Below are positions 17,884 through 27,264 of a stretch of 64,000 nucleotides of DNA, in pieces. Source of the stretch: Paraburkholderia sediminicola (GTDB lineage Bacteria > Pseudomonadota > Gammaproteobacteria > Burkholderiales > Burkholderiaceae); assembly GCF_902859805.1 (NCBI RefSeq), contig NZ_CADIKC010000005.1:62001-126000 (forward strand), given 5' to 3'. The notes below the pieces were generated by a model. The model ran no database searches. It was not told where the DNA came from and saw nothing but the letters and a program-made list of their open reading frames with translations. The position numbers and the translations under genes were made by a program. Within the stretch, counting starts at the first letter, position 1. Every line of letters starts with the position of its first letter.

Positions 17884-18801
17884 CTACAGCAGGGCCACAA
17901 CCTCATCCAGAGAAGGTGCATGCGCGCCGGCATGGCGGCAGGCCGCGGCGCCGGCGGCCAGAGAAAACGCCAGGTGCTCCGGCCACGCTCGCTGCGGCGC
18001 GGTCATCAAGCTGAACAGCAGGCCGCCAATTGACGCATCCCCTGCGCCGACCGTATCGACCACTTCCACCCGTGGCGGCCGGGCCTCCACCACCGTGGCG
18101 CCGTCGATCAACATGGAGGTCTCCGGCCCGCGCGTGACCAGCACGGTGGCGGCAGGATTCATCGCTCGCAACTGGGCCAGCGCGCCGGCCTCGTCGTCCG
18201 TCTTGAACAGCATGCGCAAATCTTCGTCCGATACCTTGATCAGATCGGCTAGCGCGGCCATCTTCCGCAACGTGGGCTCGTAGCCGTGCTCCATCAGATT
18301 GCGGTAATTCGGATCGAAACTGATCTTCACCCCGTGCGAGCGCAACTCGGCTGCCAGCGTGGCAAGCGTGTCGCCAAGCGGCTGACGCACCAGGCTGATG
18401 CAACCAAAATGCGCCCACTTCACCTGGCCGATCCAGCCGGCCGGCAAGCGCGCCGGATCGAACGCGAGATCGGCGCCGTTCTCACCCATGAAAAAGTACG
18501 CAGGCGGATGCGTCTGATGAACGATCGCCAGCAGAGGCGGGCGCTCCACGCGCTGCATGAAGCGCATGTCGAGGCCTGCGGCGATGCTCGCGCTCCACAG
18601 TTCGTCGGAGAAATTGTCGACGCCCAGTGAGCCGGCGCACGCGGTCGGCAAACCGAGCCGCGCCACGCAGCGCGCGACGTTCCAGCCGGCGCCGCCAGGA
18701 CGCGAGAGCCATTGCGAGGCGCCGGTCCGCACGAGATCGGTGAGGATGTCGCCGGCCGAGACGAAGAAGGGGAATTCGGTGTTCGCGTTCAAGTTGCTCA
18801 T
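17884..18801 (-). CDS. PfkB family sugar kinase (fructokinase-like)
   Basis: This is a cytoplasmic ATP-dependent sugar kinase of 305 residues. It carries the N-terminal PfkB signature PGGAGWNVARCVARLG (35-50) and the C-terminal DTVGAGDASIGG (249-260), with the catalytic base at Asp255. The family usually has Phe where this protein has Ser257. It starts 5 nt after the stop codon of the AGE-family gene, with GGAG about 8 nt upstream. The context suggests it phosphorylates the ketose made by the isomerase, so fructokinase activity is likely. Confidence 0.88.
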   Translation of the reverse strand: MSNLNANTEFPFFVSAGDILTDLVRTGASQWLSRPGGAGWNVARCVARLGLPTACAGSLGVDNFSDELWSASIAAGLDMRFMQRVERPPLLAIVHQTHPPAYFFMGENGADLAFDPARLPAGWIGQVKWAHFGCISLVRQPLGDTLATLAAELRSHGVKISFDPNYRNLMEHGYEPTLRKMAALADLIKVSDEDLRMLFKTDDEAGALAQLRAMNPAATVLVTRGPETSMLIDGATVVEARPPRVEVVDTVGAGDASIGGLLFSLMTAPQRAWPEHLAFSLAAGAAACRHAGAHAPSLDEVVALL

Positions 18802-18806
18802 TTTGC

Positions 18807-20081
18807 TTACTCCGCGGATTCGGACGCAGCGGCCGCGCCGTCGGGCAGTGCGTGCGCCAGCACTTCGTAGCACGCGCCCATCGTGTGATAGTCGGTCTTG
18901 CCGGCGGGACTCTTTTCGTCGCTGTATTTACGGTTGTCGCACGTGAGAATGCGGTACCACGCGCCGTACTTGTGATCGACGAAATGCGCCCAGCTGTAGC
19001 GCCAGATCTCGTCGTACCAGTCCCAGAAGCGTTCGTTGCCCGTGCGCCTGGCAAGCAGCGCCGCGGTCGCGAACGTCTCCGCCTGAACCCAGAAATACTT
19101 GTCGTGGTCGCACACGGTGCCGTCCGGGCCGAAGCCGTAATAGAGGCCGCCGTGGTCCTCGTCCCATGCATGCGTCATGGCGGCGTCGAATAGCTCGATT
19201 GCGCGCGGCAGCAGCCACGGTAACGGACGATAGCGCTCCAGAATCAGCAGCAGCTTGGCCCACTCGGTCTGGTGCCCGGGCTGGAAGCCCCACGGACGGA
19301 AGATGTTCGAGCTGTCTTCCTCGTTGTAATGCCAGTCGACCGACCAATCCGCGTGAAAGTGCTCCCACACGAGACCTTGCGACAACTTCGCCTGGCGCAG
19401 CGTGATGTTCGACGCCACCCGTTCCGCGCGATCGAGATAGACGAGGTGCCCGGTTGCCTCGTGGGCGGTCAGCAGCGCCTCGGTGGTGTGCATGTTCGCG
19501 TTCTGACCGCGGTACGAACTGACGCGCCAGTCGGGCGTCGCTTCGTCGGCGTAGAGGCCGGCGGCGGCGTCCCAGAAGCGATGTTCCATCAACTCGAAGG
19601 TCGCGCCGATCATCGGCTTCGCTTCCTCGATGCCGGCCATCGCCGCATGGGAATACGCGAGCAGCACGAACGCGAGGCCGTAGCAGTGACGCGTTGCATC
19701 GAGCGTTCGTTTGCGGCCGTCGCGCCATTCGAGTTCCCAATCGTAGCCCTGGTGCTCAGCGTCCCAATGCGCGTCGCGCAGGAAACGCAGGCCGTGGCGC
19801 GCGTACTCGAGATGCTGCGGGTCGCCGAACTGGCGATACGCCATCGCGTAGTTGAAGACGTAGCGGCACGTGCTCACCAGATGCCGCGTGGTCTTGTCGT
19901 AGACCGAACCGTCGTCGCGGAAGAAATGGAAGAAGCCGCCGCTCGGATCGAGCACGTTCGGCGCATAGAAGCGCAACGTGTCCTGCACATGTGAGAGCAG
20001 GAAGTCGCGGCTGCGAAAGCTGTCGACGGGCGGCGCCGCGACGGCGCCGTTGGCGGGGTGAAGCGGATCGGATTGCGTCAT
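18807..20081 (-). CDS. N-acylglucosamine 2-epimerase family sugar isomerase (mannose isomerase-like)
   Basis: This is a 424-residue (alpha/alpha)6-barrel enzyme that isomerises or epimerises an unphosphorylated aldose. Conserved active-site segments are RGQNANMHTTEALL (His198), FQPGHQTEWAKL (His270) and KTDYHTMGACYEVL (His399). They match the catalytic histidines of YihS/AGE enzymes. The start codon overlaps the LacI stop codon (ATGA) and the kinase follows within 5 nt. Mannose-to-fructose conversion followed by phosphorylation is the simplest reading; cellobiose epimerase or another AGE activity cannot be excluded. Confidence 0.87.
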   Translation of the reverse strand: MTQSDPLHPANGAVAAPPVDSFRSRDFLLSHVQDTLRFYAPNVLDPSGGFFHFFRDDGSVYDKTTRHLVSTCRYVFNYAMAYRQFGDPQHLEYARHGLRFLRDAHWDAEHQGYDWELEWRDGRKRTLDATRHCYGLAFVLLAYSHAAMAGIEEAKPMIGATFELMEHRFWDAAAGLYADEATPDWRVSSYRGQNANMHTTEALLTAHEATGHLVYLDRAERVASNITLRQAKLSQGLVWEHFHADWSVDWHYNEEDSSNIFRPWGFQPGHQTEWAKLLLILERYRPLPWLLPRAIELFDAAMTHAWDEDHGGLYYGFGPDGTVCDHDKYFWVQAETFATAALLARRTGNERFWDWYDEIWRYSWAHFVDHKYGAWYRILTCDNRKYSDEKSPAGKTDYHTMGACYEVLAHALPDGAAAASESAE

Positions 20082-21064
20082 GGCGTTTTTACCAAAGTAC
20101 TGGCACGGGCAATGAGATGGACGGGCAAGCGGACTTCGAGTTCAGCGGGTGCTTCTTCAAGCAGCAGCTCGACGCCGCGCCGGCCGAGCGCTTCCTTGTC
20201 GACCGAAATGGTCGACAAGGGCGGCGTGGCGTGAGCGGCGGCGGGAATGTCGTCGAAGCCGATGATCGCGATGTCCTCGGGCACACGGACGCCGCGTGCG
20301 AGGCACGCGCGCAGCGCGGCGAGCGCGGCGGCGTCGTTGTAGGCAAATACGGCGTCGGGTCGCGGGCCGGGCGCGTCGAGCAACTGGTGCATCGCGCGTG
20401 CGGCGCCGGTGTCGGGATCGAGACCCGCGTCGATCGTGAGTTCCAGCGATGGGTCGAACAGCAAGCCGGCTTCGAAAAACGCGCGCCGGTAACCGAGCGC
20501 GCGCTGGGCGATGCTGAAGTGAGCAAGCGAGCCGCCGATAAACGCAACGCGCTTGCGCTGCTGCTCAAACAGATGCCGCATGGCGAGCGTGGCGCCAGCG
20601 GCGTTGTCGAGATTCACCGAACGCAAGCCCGGCGCCCAGAGATCGATCAACACGAGCGGGCGTTGCATCGCCACCAGCGTGGTCAGCGTTTCGGGCTCCA
20701 CGAAACCGGCGATCGCGACCGCGTCCGGCGCATGCAGGCGCATCTGCTGGATCACGTCTTCGGTCGGACCGGCGGTCAGCACGGATGGCACGATGCCGCG
20801 TTCGCGGCATGCGTCTTCCACGCCATGCAGCACGTGGGAAAAGAACGGGCTGACGGCGAAGTTGTTGTGCTGACGATGCAACAGAAAGGTGAGGCGGCGG
20901 ATGCGCGGGCGCAATTGGGCGGCGTCATAGCCGAGCTGCCGCGCCGCTTCGACCACGCGTTCGCGGGTGGCCTCGGAAAGGCCGGGCTGATTCTTCAATG
21001 CGCGTGAGACGGTCCCGATCGACACGCTGGCTGCGCGGGCGACGTCGCGGATGGTTGTGGCCAT
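20078..21064 (-). CDS. LacI family transcriptional regulator
   Basis: This 328-residue repressor has an N-terminal LacI helix-turn-helix (TTIRDVARAASVSIGTVSRA) with the hinge region after it, then a periplasmic-binding-like sugar sensor domain ending near PVHLIARAS. It is the first gene of a three-gene sugar operon and overlaps the isomerase by 4 nt. It probably regulates its own operon. Upstream lie a TAAAACA direct repeat and a long palindrome (separate entries). I chose MATTIRDV at 21064; an in-frame start 11 codons earlier is possible. Confidence 0.92.
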   Translation of the reverse strand: MATTIRDVARAASVSIGTVSRALKNQPGLSEATRERVVEAARQLGYDAAQLRPRIRRLTFLLHRQHNNFAVSPFFSHVLHGVEDACRERGIVPSVLTAGPTEDVIQQMRLHAPDAVAIAGFVEPETLTTLVAMQRPLVLIDLWAPGLRSVNLDNAAGATLAMRHLFEQQRKRVAFIGGSLAHFSIAQRALGYRRAFFEAGLLFDPSLELTIDAGLDPDTGAARAMHQLLDAPGPRPDAVFAYNDAAALAALRACLARGVRVPEDIAIIGFDDIPAAAHATPPLSTISVDKEALGRRGVELLLEEAPAELEVRLPVHLIARASTLVKTP

Positions 21065-21124
21065 CGAATGAAGCGGCCGCAACAAGGGCGGCCGCACGGT
21101 GTTTGGGTTCGGCCGATTGTATAG

Positions 21125-21142
21125 TAAAACATGGCTAAAACA
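21125..21142. promoter_or_regulatory. Direct repeat of TAAAACA upstream of the LacI operon
   Basis: TAAAACA occurs at 21125-21131 and 21136-21142, one helical turn (11 bp) apart. It lies in the region expected to hold the promoter, about 60-80 nt from the LacI start codon. This is a candidate regulator-contact site. Confidence 0.35.
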
Positions 21143-21206
21143 GCCTCGTAAACGTGTGATCCGTACCCGGAAATACCCGTAGGAGGCGCTGCTGGCCTGA
21201 TTTATG

Positions 21207-21231
21207 TTGTTTAGTAAAATAAACTAAACAA
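21207..21231. promoter_or_regulatory. Palindromic operator candidate of the LacI sugar operon
   Basis: Arms TTGTTTAGT (21207-21215) and ACTAAACAA (21223-21231) are perfectly complementary around AAAATAA. It lies between the LacI operon start and the 3' end of the EAL-GGDEF gene. It is the likely operator for the LacI regulator. Confidence 0.5.
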
Positions 21232-21263
21232 GGCGCTGATACTGCCCTCGGTGCGCCGTGCAC

Positions 21264-23117
21264 TCAGTCGACGGGCATTGCCGCCATGTCGGCTTGTCCC
21301 CGTAAGAGCGCTACGCTTTCATCCGCATCGATCAGCACGAAGCCGCTCGTCTCGTGCTTCGCGCGCCGCTTCGCGAGCGCCGCAACGGAGGCGATTTCCT
21401 CGCTGCTGTAAAGCGACGGGCCGCCGTCCGACTCGACGCGCACACAGCCGATCGCCATCGTCACGAAGCCGAAGAAGGTCGGATTGCCGCGCCGATCTTC
21501 ACCGTGGATGCCGCCGGCCAGCCGGTCGGTGGGCGCGTAGAAGCGCTGCGCGCCTTCGTTGAACAGGTGAATCGCGCGCAGTACTCGCTCTTTCCAGTCC
21601 TCGCTCTGGAACAGGATCAGGAAGTCGTCGCCGCCAACGTGACCCAGGAAATCGCGGGTCGGGTCGCAGACGTCGGCGAGCACGGCGGCGGCGAATTTCA
21701 GCACTTCGTCGCCTTGCCAGTAGCCGTACTGGTCGTTGAATGGCTTGAAGTGGTTCAGGTCGACGTAGCACGCGTAGAAGCCCGCGTCGTTGCCCAGCAG
21801 GCGGGCGATGTGCGAGCTGATCGGGATGTTGCCCGGCAGGAAGGTCAGCGGGTTCGCATAGCGCGCGGCTTCAATGCGCACCTCGGTCACCGCGCGCACC
21901 AGCTTCTCGCCGGTGCCGAGACCGGCGTACTTGCCGTGATTGTCGGTGATGACGAAGCCGTCGGCGAGATAGCGCTGGTCGTCGCTGGCAAGCAGTTTGG
22001 CCATCTGTTCGACGGTCATCGATTGCTCGATGATCACCGGCGACGCGTTCGCAAACTGCAGGCACGGCCGCTTGCCGAACAGCTCGCGGTGGTAAGGCAG
22101 CGCGTAGCGGTCCATGAAGCTGCGACGGTTGATGAGCGCAACCGGCTCGTCGTTTTCGACCACCGCTACCGCGTGCAGATCGGGCAGGCGGTTGAACAGT
22201 TCGAGCACGTCGTTGTTGGTTGCCTGGCGAGGCAGCGCGGGCGCATGCACCATCATTTTTGCCGACGCCATGCCGCCCGACGGCGACGCGCTGCTCGCTG
22301 TGCGCGTGGTCTCCGGAAACACGGCGATGTGACCGGCGCGCAGTGCGTCGCGGGCGTCGTCGGTCACGCTGCTGGCCGGCTCGGCATGCGGCCGGCCGAA
22401 GAAAAAACCTTGCCCGCAGCCGATCCCCATGTCGCGCACCACGATCAGATCCGCTTCGTCTTCAATGCCTTCGGCCACCAGTCGCGCGCCGCTTGCGTTG
22501 GCGAAGTGCTGCATCGCGCGCACGGCTTCGAATTTCAGCGAATCGCTGGCGATGCCGTGGATGAAGAAGCGGTCGATCTTCACCACGTCCGGTTGCAGGC
22601 GCACCCAAAGATTCATGCTGGCGTTCGCGGTGCCGTAATCGTCGAGCGCGAACTGCGCGCCGGCCGTACGCAACGTCGAAATCACCGGCAGGAAGCTGGC
22701 GACATCCAGAATCGTGCTTTGCTCAGTCAGCTCGATCACGATCCGCTGCGGATCGACGCCGCGATGACGCAGCAGCGCGAGCGTGTCGTCGTGCGCGTCG
22801 GCGAGCTGAAGGATCGCTCCCGCGCTGAAATTGAGAAACAGCTTGCCGTCGAAATCGAGTTTCGCGAACGCGTTGATGCAGGTGCGCGCGGCAGCCTGCT
22901 CGAGTTCAAGCGCGCAGCCCTCGGCGAGCGCCTGCGAAAACAGGGCGAACGGCGTTTCGAGTGATGTGCCGGCCGGGCCGCGGATCAGACCTTCGTAGCC
23001 GAGGATCGCGCCGTCGTCAAAATTGATGATCGGCTGGAATACGGCGGACAATTCACGCCGGGCGATCAACTCCTCGATGCGCGGCGTAGCGGATCGGGAG
23101 GGCGAACGAGGTTGCAT
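21264..23117 (-). CDS. EAL-CBS-GGDEF domain c-di-GMP signalling protein
   Basis: This is a soluble 617-residue protein with an N-terminal EAL domain (about 15-255), a CBS-like pair (about 300-420) and a C-terminal GGDEF domain (about 430-590). The EAL motifs YEGLIRG, LNFSAG, ELTEQ, LDDYGTANASMN, VKIDRFF and GQGFFFGRP are kept, so phosphodiesterase activity is plausible. The GGDEF loop reads GGDDF near residue 495, a variant; I cannot tell whether it cyclises GTP or only binds it. No membrane segment is visible. It faces the LacI operon across a 199-nt gap. Confidence 0.9.
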   Translation of the reverse strand: MQPRSPSRSATPRIEELIARRELSAVFQPIINFDDGAILGYEGLIRGPAGTSLETPFALFSQALAEGCALELEQAAARTCINAFAKLDFDGKLFLNFSAGAILQLADAHDDTLALLRHRGVDPQRIVIELTEQSTILDVASFLPVISTLRTAGAQFALDDYGTANASMNLWVRLQPDVVKIDRFFIHGIASDSLKFEAVRAMQHFANASGARLVAEGIEDEADLIVVRDMGIGCGQGFFFGRPHAEPASSVTDDARDALRAGHIAVFPETTRTASSASPSGGMASAKMMVHAPALPRQATNNDVLELFNRLPDLHAVAVVENDEPVALINRRSFMDRYALPYHRELFGKRPCLQFANASPVIIEQSMTVEQMAKLLASDDQRYLADGFVITDNHGKYAGLGTGEKLVRAVTEVRIEAARYANPLTFLPGNIPISSHIARLLGNDAGFYACYVDLNHFKPFNDQYGYWQGDEVLKFAAAVLADVCDPTRDFLGHVGGDDFLILFQSEDWKERVLRAIHLFNEGAQRFYAPTDRLAGGIHGEDRRGNPTFFGFVTMAIGCVRVESDGGPSLYSSEEIASVAALAKRRAKHETSGFVLIDADESVALLRGQADMAAMPVD

Positions 23118-23312
23118 GGCAGTTAGGCGTAGCGATCGACCTTCGTCTTATCGACCCTTCTTGCCCAGAGTTAAGTGAAATTTTAGTGACGCGTTGCACC
23201 GGAGTGGTGCGTCGCAGCCTCGGGCCCGCTGCCGGCGGGCGTTACCGCGGCCAGGACTTTGCCTATGCCATCCGGCTGAGGCGACAGCAAAGGCGTTTGA
23301 GCGTGAAATAAC

Positions 23313-23336
23313 AAAAAAGCCGCACGAGGCGGCTTT
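23313..23336 (-). terminator. Intrinsic terminator after the SBF-like transporter gene
   Basis: On the minus strand AAAGCCGC / GCGGCTTT form an 8-bp stem around a 5-nt loop, ending in six T residues. It is about 60 nt beyond the stop codon at 23395. Confidence 0.85.
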
Positions 23337-23394
23337 CTTCAAATGACGCTCAGGGAGGGCGCTTATGAATGTCCTGTTTGCATTGCGCGCGTAT

Positions 23395-24423
23395 TCAACG
23401 GCGCGCGACGGCGGCGGCGGGCCGCTCGCGCGAAGCCGCGCGGGTTTCGCCGCTGGTGTCGCGAGCCCCCCAGCGCTGCGCGAGCGCGGCGCACACCATC
23501 AGCTGGATCTGGTGGAACAGCATCAGCGGCAAGACCACGGCGCCCACCGCATGCGAGGCGAAAATCACCTTGGCCATCGGCACCCCGGCGGCGAGGCTTT
23601 TCTTCGAACCGCAGAAGATGATCGTGATCTGGTCGGCGCGGTTGAAGCCGAGCCGCTTGCTGACCAGGATCGTCACGGCCAGCGCGAGCGCGAGCAGCAC
23701 GACGCTGATCAACAGCAGGCCGCCAAGTGCGGACAACGGGATCTGGTGCCACAGGCCCTCGTCAACAGCCTCGCTGAACGCGCCGTACACCACCAGCAGG
23801 ATCGAGCCCTGGTCGACGAACTTCAGCACGCCGCGATTACGCTCGATCCACTTGCCGATCAGCGGGCGCAGCAACTGCCCGGCCACGAACGGCACCAGCA
23901 GTTGCAAAACGATGTTGCCCACCGTATGCCACGGCGAGGCGCCGCCGCTCGCAGCCTGATTGGTGACGACGAGGCTGACGAGTGCGGGGGTGATGAAGAT
24001 GCCCAGCAGGCTCGAGGCCGACGCGCTGCATACGGCGGCCGGCACGTTGCCTTTGGCAATGGACGTGAACGCGATCGACGATTGAACCGTCGACGGCAGC
24101 GTGCAGAGGAAGAGGACCCCCGCATAGAGCGCCGGCGTGACAAGTGGCGAAAGGAGCGGCTTAAGCGCGAGGCCGAGCAGCGGAAACAGCGCGAACGTGC
24201 TGAGCAGCACTACCAGATGCAAACGCCAGTGCGTCGCGCCCGCAACGATCGCTTCGCGTGAGAGCTTGGCGCCGTGCAGGAAAAACAGCAGGCCGACCGC
24301 AACGTTCGTCACCCAGTTGAACCCGACGGCGGCCTGCCCGTGAACCGGCAGGAAGCTGGCAAGGATCACGGTGCCCACGAGGCACAAGGTGAAATTGTCG
24401 GGAAGCAGTTTCGGGCGAGCCAT
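23395..24423 (-). CDS. SBF-like bile acid:sodium symporter family transporter (YfeH type)
   Basis: This is an inner-membrane protein of 342 residues with about ten hydrophobic segments. FLHGAKLSREAI, LPSTVQSSIAFTSIAKGN and CGSKKSLAAGVPMAKVIF are typical of the bacterial SBF-like (DUF4137-type) branch of the BASS superfamily. The C-terminal 25 residues are polar and arginine-rich. It stands alone and ends in a good terminator. The substrate is unknown; bile acid in the family name should not be taken literally. Confidence 0.88.
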   Translation of the reverse strand: MARPKLLPDNFTLCLVGTVILASFLPVHGQAAVGFNWVTNVAVGLLFFLHGAKLSREAIVAGATHWRLHLVVLLSTFALFPLLGLALKPLLSPLVTPALYAGVLFLCTLPSTVQSSIAFTSIAKGNVPAAVCSASASSLLGIFITPALVSLVVTNQAASGGASPWHTVGNIVLQLLVPFVAGQLLRPLIGKWIERNRGVLKFVDQGSILLVVYGAFSEAVDEGLWHQIPLSALGGLLLISVVLLALALAVTILVSKRLGFNRADQITIIFCGSKKSLAAGVPMAKVIFASHAVGAVVLPLMLFHQIQLMVCAALAQRWGARDTSGETRAASRERPAAAVARR

Positions 24424-24870
24424 GGCGGAATCTCGATTCGGTGATGCAGAAAGCAGGGCGCGCGGATGTGCCCGCCTCAGGCTATGGGAAACGGCTATTG
24501 TTGTTGAAAACCGATTGAATATGCAAATTCATTTGCCGAATCGATTAATGAGCATCGCGCATTAGAAGCGTTGCCTTGGCGGTCTCATGCGGCGCTCACG
24601 GGCAGTTTCAGTATTGGCGAGCGCATCTGTTTGGTCCACTGCCGTTTTGACAATCCGGCGAAAAAACCGACCAGGATTTGTCATACGCAAGCGCCTTCAG
24701 TTGATCTCGCAAAAGCCGTTTAGCCAAGCTGTTTCAAGGCTTTCGCGCAAGGGCTCTGTCGCAGAAAAACGTCGCAGTAACAAGGTGTTACAACAGCGGT
24801 CCGGGCCTAACACTTTTTGGCTCGACACCCTTTGCCGGGACCCATAAATTACTGCTCAAAGGCCATCGGG
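24424..24870. other. Gene-poor region upstream of the glycine-rich exported protein
   Basis: About 450 nt with no convincing gene. The one notable motif is the palindrome GTAACA-AGG-TGTTAC at 24777-24791, 80 nt upstream of the next start codon. It resembles a response-regulator or dimeric-repressor half-site pair. A TTGACA at 24657 has no matching -10 at normal spacing. Confidence 0.35.
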
Positions 24871-25536
24871 ATGCCCCGCGCCGCGACAGATACGCAGCGC
24901 TCGCGCCGGTCCCAGAACAAGTCCATCGCAGCTCGAACGGTGGGCTTCAGGCAGGTCTTCGGGCATGTGAGTCACTTGGTGGACGGGTTGTCGAGAACGA
25001 AGCACTGGGCGTTGGGCGCGGTTATCGCTGCGCTGTGCTCGTTCGCCTATGCAAAAGTGCCGGGCGTACCGCACGGCGGTGGCGGTGGTGGCGGCGGTTA
25101 TTCGCATGCGGCCGCAGGCCACGCAATGCGTGGCGATGTACGCAACAACGGCTATTACTACGGCGCCGCCAATGCAAGACCGGCTCGCAACAACGTCGCT
25201 GACAACAACGCGCGCTTGCCGCGTGGCGGCGCGAACTTCGCCACCGGCGGCTACGCCAACGGCTTCGGCGGTTACAACCCAGGCATGCATCGCGCTTCCG
25301 GGCCGGCCGGATATGCTAACGACGGCCGCGGCGGTATGCAGTACGCCGGTGGCGCGATCACGCCTGTCAGCGCCGAATCTCGCGCGGTGCCGCGTCCGCC
25401 GCCCAACGCGCCGGTTCGCACCGGTTCGATTCGCGCCGATGTCGCCCGCTACAACGAAGAGCGCGGCGCCTCGCGCGCCATGCAGCGCCCAGGAGACGAT
25501 CCGCGTCAGCAGGAAGGGTCGCCGTACCGTAACTAG
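24871..25536 (+). CDS. Glycine/asparagine-rich exported protein, unknown function
   Basis: About 221 residues and not a recognised family. A polar start is followed by a hydrophobic stretch (about 46-60, ALGAVIAALCSFAYA) ending in a signal-peptidase-like AYA. The rest is low-complexity: a run of eight Gly, many Asn/Tyr/Ala-Gly repeats and a Pro-rich C-terminus. AAAGG precedes the ATG at 24871. An in-frame GTG at 24967 would give a cleaner 29-residue signal peptide. It is probably periplasmic or cell-surface. Confidence 0.65.
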   Translation: MPRAATDTQRSRRSQNKSIAARTVGFRQVFGHVSHLVDGLSRTKHWALGAVIAALCSFAYAKVPGVPHGGGGGGGGYSHAAAGHAMRGDVRNNGYYYGAANARPARNNVADNNARLPRGGANFATGGYANGFGGYNPGMHRASGPAGYANDGRGGMQYAGGAITPVSAESRAVPRPPPNAPVRTGSIRADVARYNEERGASRAMQRPGDDPRQQEGSPYRN

Positions 25537-25920
25537 CGGTAGCGCGCGAGTCTTGCTCTTGCACGGCGCGGTCTGACAACGCTCCTCGCCTTACGGCTCG
25601 TTTCACCGAATTCCCCTCCCTCGCTTCGCCGAATCCGCTTTGCCGGCTTTCAAACCGATTGCTGCGGCATTGCGCGTCGCTGCCGTCCAAAAAGCCCCTG
25701 TCAATGTGACGTTTCGACGCCACACTTTTTTGAAAACATTCGGCAGCAAACCCTCTCCCGTCGTCAAATTCGATCGTTTTCGCCGCAGCGCGTCATCCGC
25801 ATGTCATCTGAACCGTTATCACCCAGTCGGGCGCAATGTCAGTAACGCTTTGCGCCGAACCGCGAAGTCCGCGGCGATGCAGTGAGGGCGCACCCGGCCT
25901 CTGCTTTATCAGGCCGATAA

Positions 25921-25948
25921 GTGACAAAACTAATCAGATCGCTATACC
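25921..25948 (+). promoter_or_regulatory. Candidate promoter of the second porin gene
   Basis: GTGACA (25921-25926) and TATACC (25943-25948) are 16 nt apart. They would give a leader of about 145 nt to the porin ATG. The whole 25537-26099 gap (563 nt) holds no credible gene; apart from this promoter I see only AT-rich sequence. Confidence 0.35.
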
Positions 25949-26099
25949 CGCAATAACCCACGATATTTTTGTCCATAAAAATGGTCCGCAAAGATGGTCC
26001 CGCCCAGATTGGCTCGATGATCGAACGGACAACAACAATCATTCGCGCGAGCTCCCCCTTTCGCACAGCCTTACCTTTTTGACAAAGACAGGAGAACCC

Positions 26100-27188
26100 A
26101 TGAAAACAAGCATCAGCAGTGCGCTGAAGACCACCCTCAAGGTAACCGCGTGTGCCGCCCTGCTGGCCAGTGCATCGTCTGCTTTTGCGCAATCGAGCGT
26201 GCAACTCTACGGTCAGGTCGACGAATGGGTTGGCGCGCAGAAATTCCCGGGCGGCAAGACTGCGGTCCAGGTGTCCGGTGGCGGTATGTCGACGTCGTAC
26301 TGGGGCTTGAAGGGGGCTGAGGATCTGGGCAACGGCTACAAGGCGATCTTCGCGATCGAAGGCTTCTTCCTCGCGCAGAATGGCCAGTACGGCCGCTTCA
26401 CGGGCGACACGATGTTCTCGCGTAACGCCTACGTCGGTGTCGAGTCTCCGTACGGCACGGTGACGGCAGGCCGTCTGACCACGCCGCTGTTCGTCTCGAC
26501 GATCCTGTTCAACCCGTTTGTCGACTCGTACCAGTTTTCGCCGATGGTATGGCACACCTATCTCGGCCTCGGCACGTTCCCGACCTACTCGACCGATCAG
26601 GGCGTGACGGGCGATTCGGGCTGGAACAACGCGGTGTCGTACTCGTCGCCGAATTTCAACGGCCTGTCCGCGACGGCGATGTACGCGCTCGGCAACACGG
26701 CCGGTGAGAACGGCTCGAAGAAGTGGAGCGGCCAGGTGCTGTATTTCCACGGCCCGTTCGCGGCGACCGCGGTGTACCAGTACGTGAACTTCAACAGCGT
26801 GCCGGGCGACCTCGGCAGCTTCAGTACGTCGGGCGTTCCGGGCCTGAAGAGCCAGAGCGTCGCGCAAGTCGGCGCCTCGTACGACCTGAAATTCGTGAAG
26901 TTCTATGGCCAGTACATGTACACGTATAACCAGCAGACCGTTTCGAGCTGGCACGTGAATACGGGGCAGGGCGGCGTGACGGTCCCGGCCGGCCCGGGCT
27001 CGGTGATGGCGTCGTACGCCTATTCGCGCGACGGTGGCGGCTTCAACCAGACCCGTCAAACGGCTTCGGTCGGCTACGACTATCCGCTGTCCAAGCGCAC
27101 GGATATCTACGCGGCTTACATGTACGACAAGATCAGCAGCCAGTCGAGCGGCGACACGTACGGCGTGGGCCTGCGCGCGAAGTTCTAA
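26100..27188 (+). CDS. Gram-negative trimeric porin (Burkholderia type)
   Basis: This is an outer-membrane porin of 362 residues. The signal peptide runs to SSAFA before QSSVQLYGQVDEWVG, and beta-strand segments follow to a C-terminal phenylalanine (GVGLRAKF). GGAGAACCC precedes the ATG. It is diverged from the porin at 14880, so it is not a recent duplicate. It has its own long leader and a strong hairpin 77 nt after the stop, which suggests a single-gene transcript. Solute preference is unknown. Confidence 0.95.
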   Translation: MKTSISSALKTTLKVTACAALLASASSAFAQSSVQLYGQVDEWVGAQKFPGGKTAVQVSGGGMSTSYWGLKGAEDLGNGYKAIFAIEGFFLAQNGQYGRFTGDTMFSRNAYVGVESPYGTVTAGRLTTPLFVSTILFNPFVDSYQFSPMVWHTYLGLGTFPTYSTDQGVTGDSGWNNAVSYSSPNFNGLSATAMYALGNTAGENGSKKWSGQVLYFHGPFAATAVYQYVNFNSVPGDLGSFSTSGVPGLKSQSVAQVGASYDLKFVKFYGQYMYTYNQQTVSSWHVNTGQGGVTVPAGPGSVMASYAYSRDGGGFNQTRQTASVGYDYPLSKRTDIYAAYMYDKISSQSSGDTYGVGLRAKF

Positions 27189-27264
27189 ACGTCTGGAGGC
27201 AAGGCGTGCGGCGCCTCGGAGCAGGTGCCGCGTGACGCCAACTCTGTCGGACCCGGCAATACCT

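Noticed and set aside
21354..22964. A 536-codon plus-strand frame opposite the EAL-GGDEF gene
   Set aside because: Same cause: codon bias of the sense gene leaves the antisense frame open. No motifs.
24587..24847. An 86-codon plus-strand frame upstream of the glycine-rich protein gene
   Set aside because: No start signal and no domain; it overlaps the palindrome and likely promoter region of the next gene.
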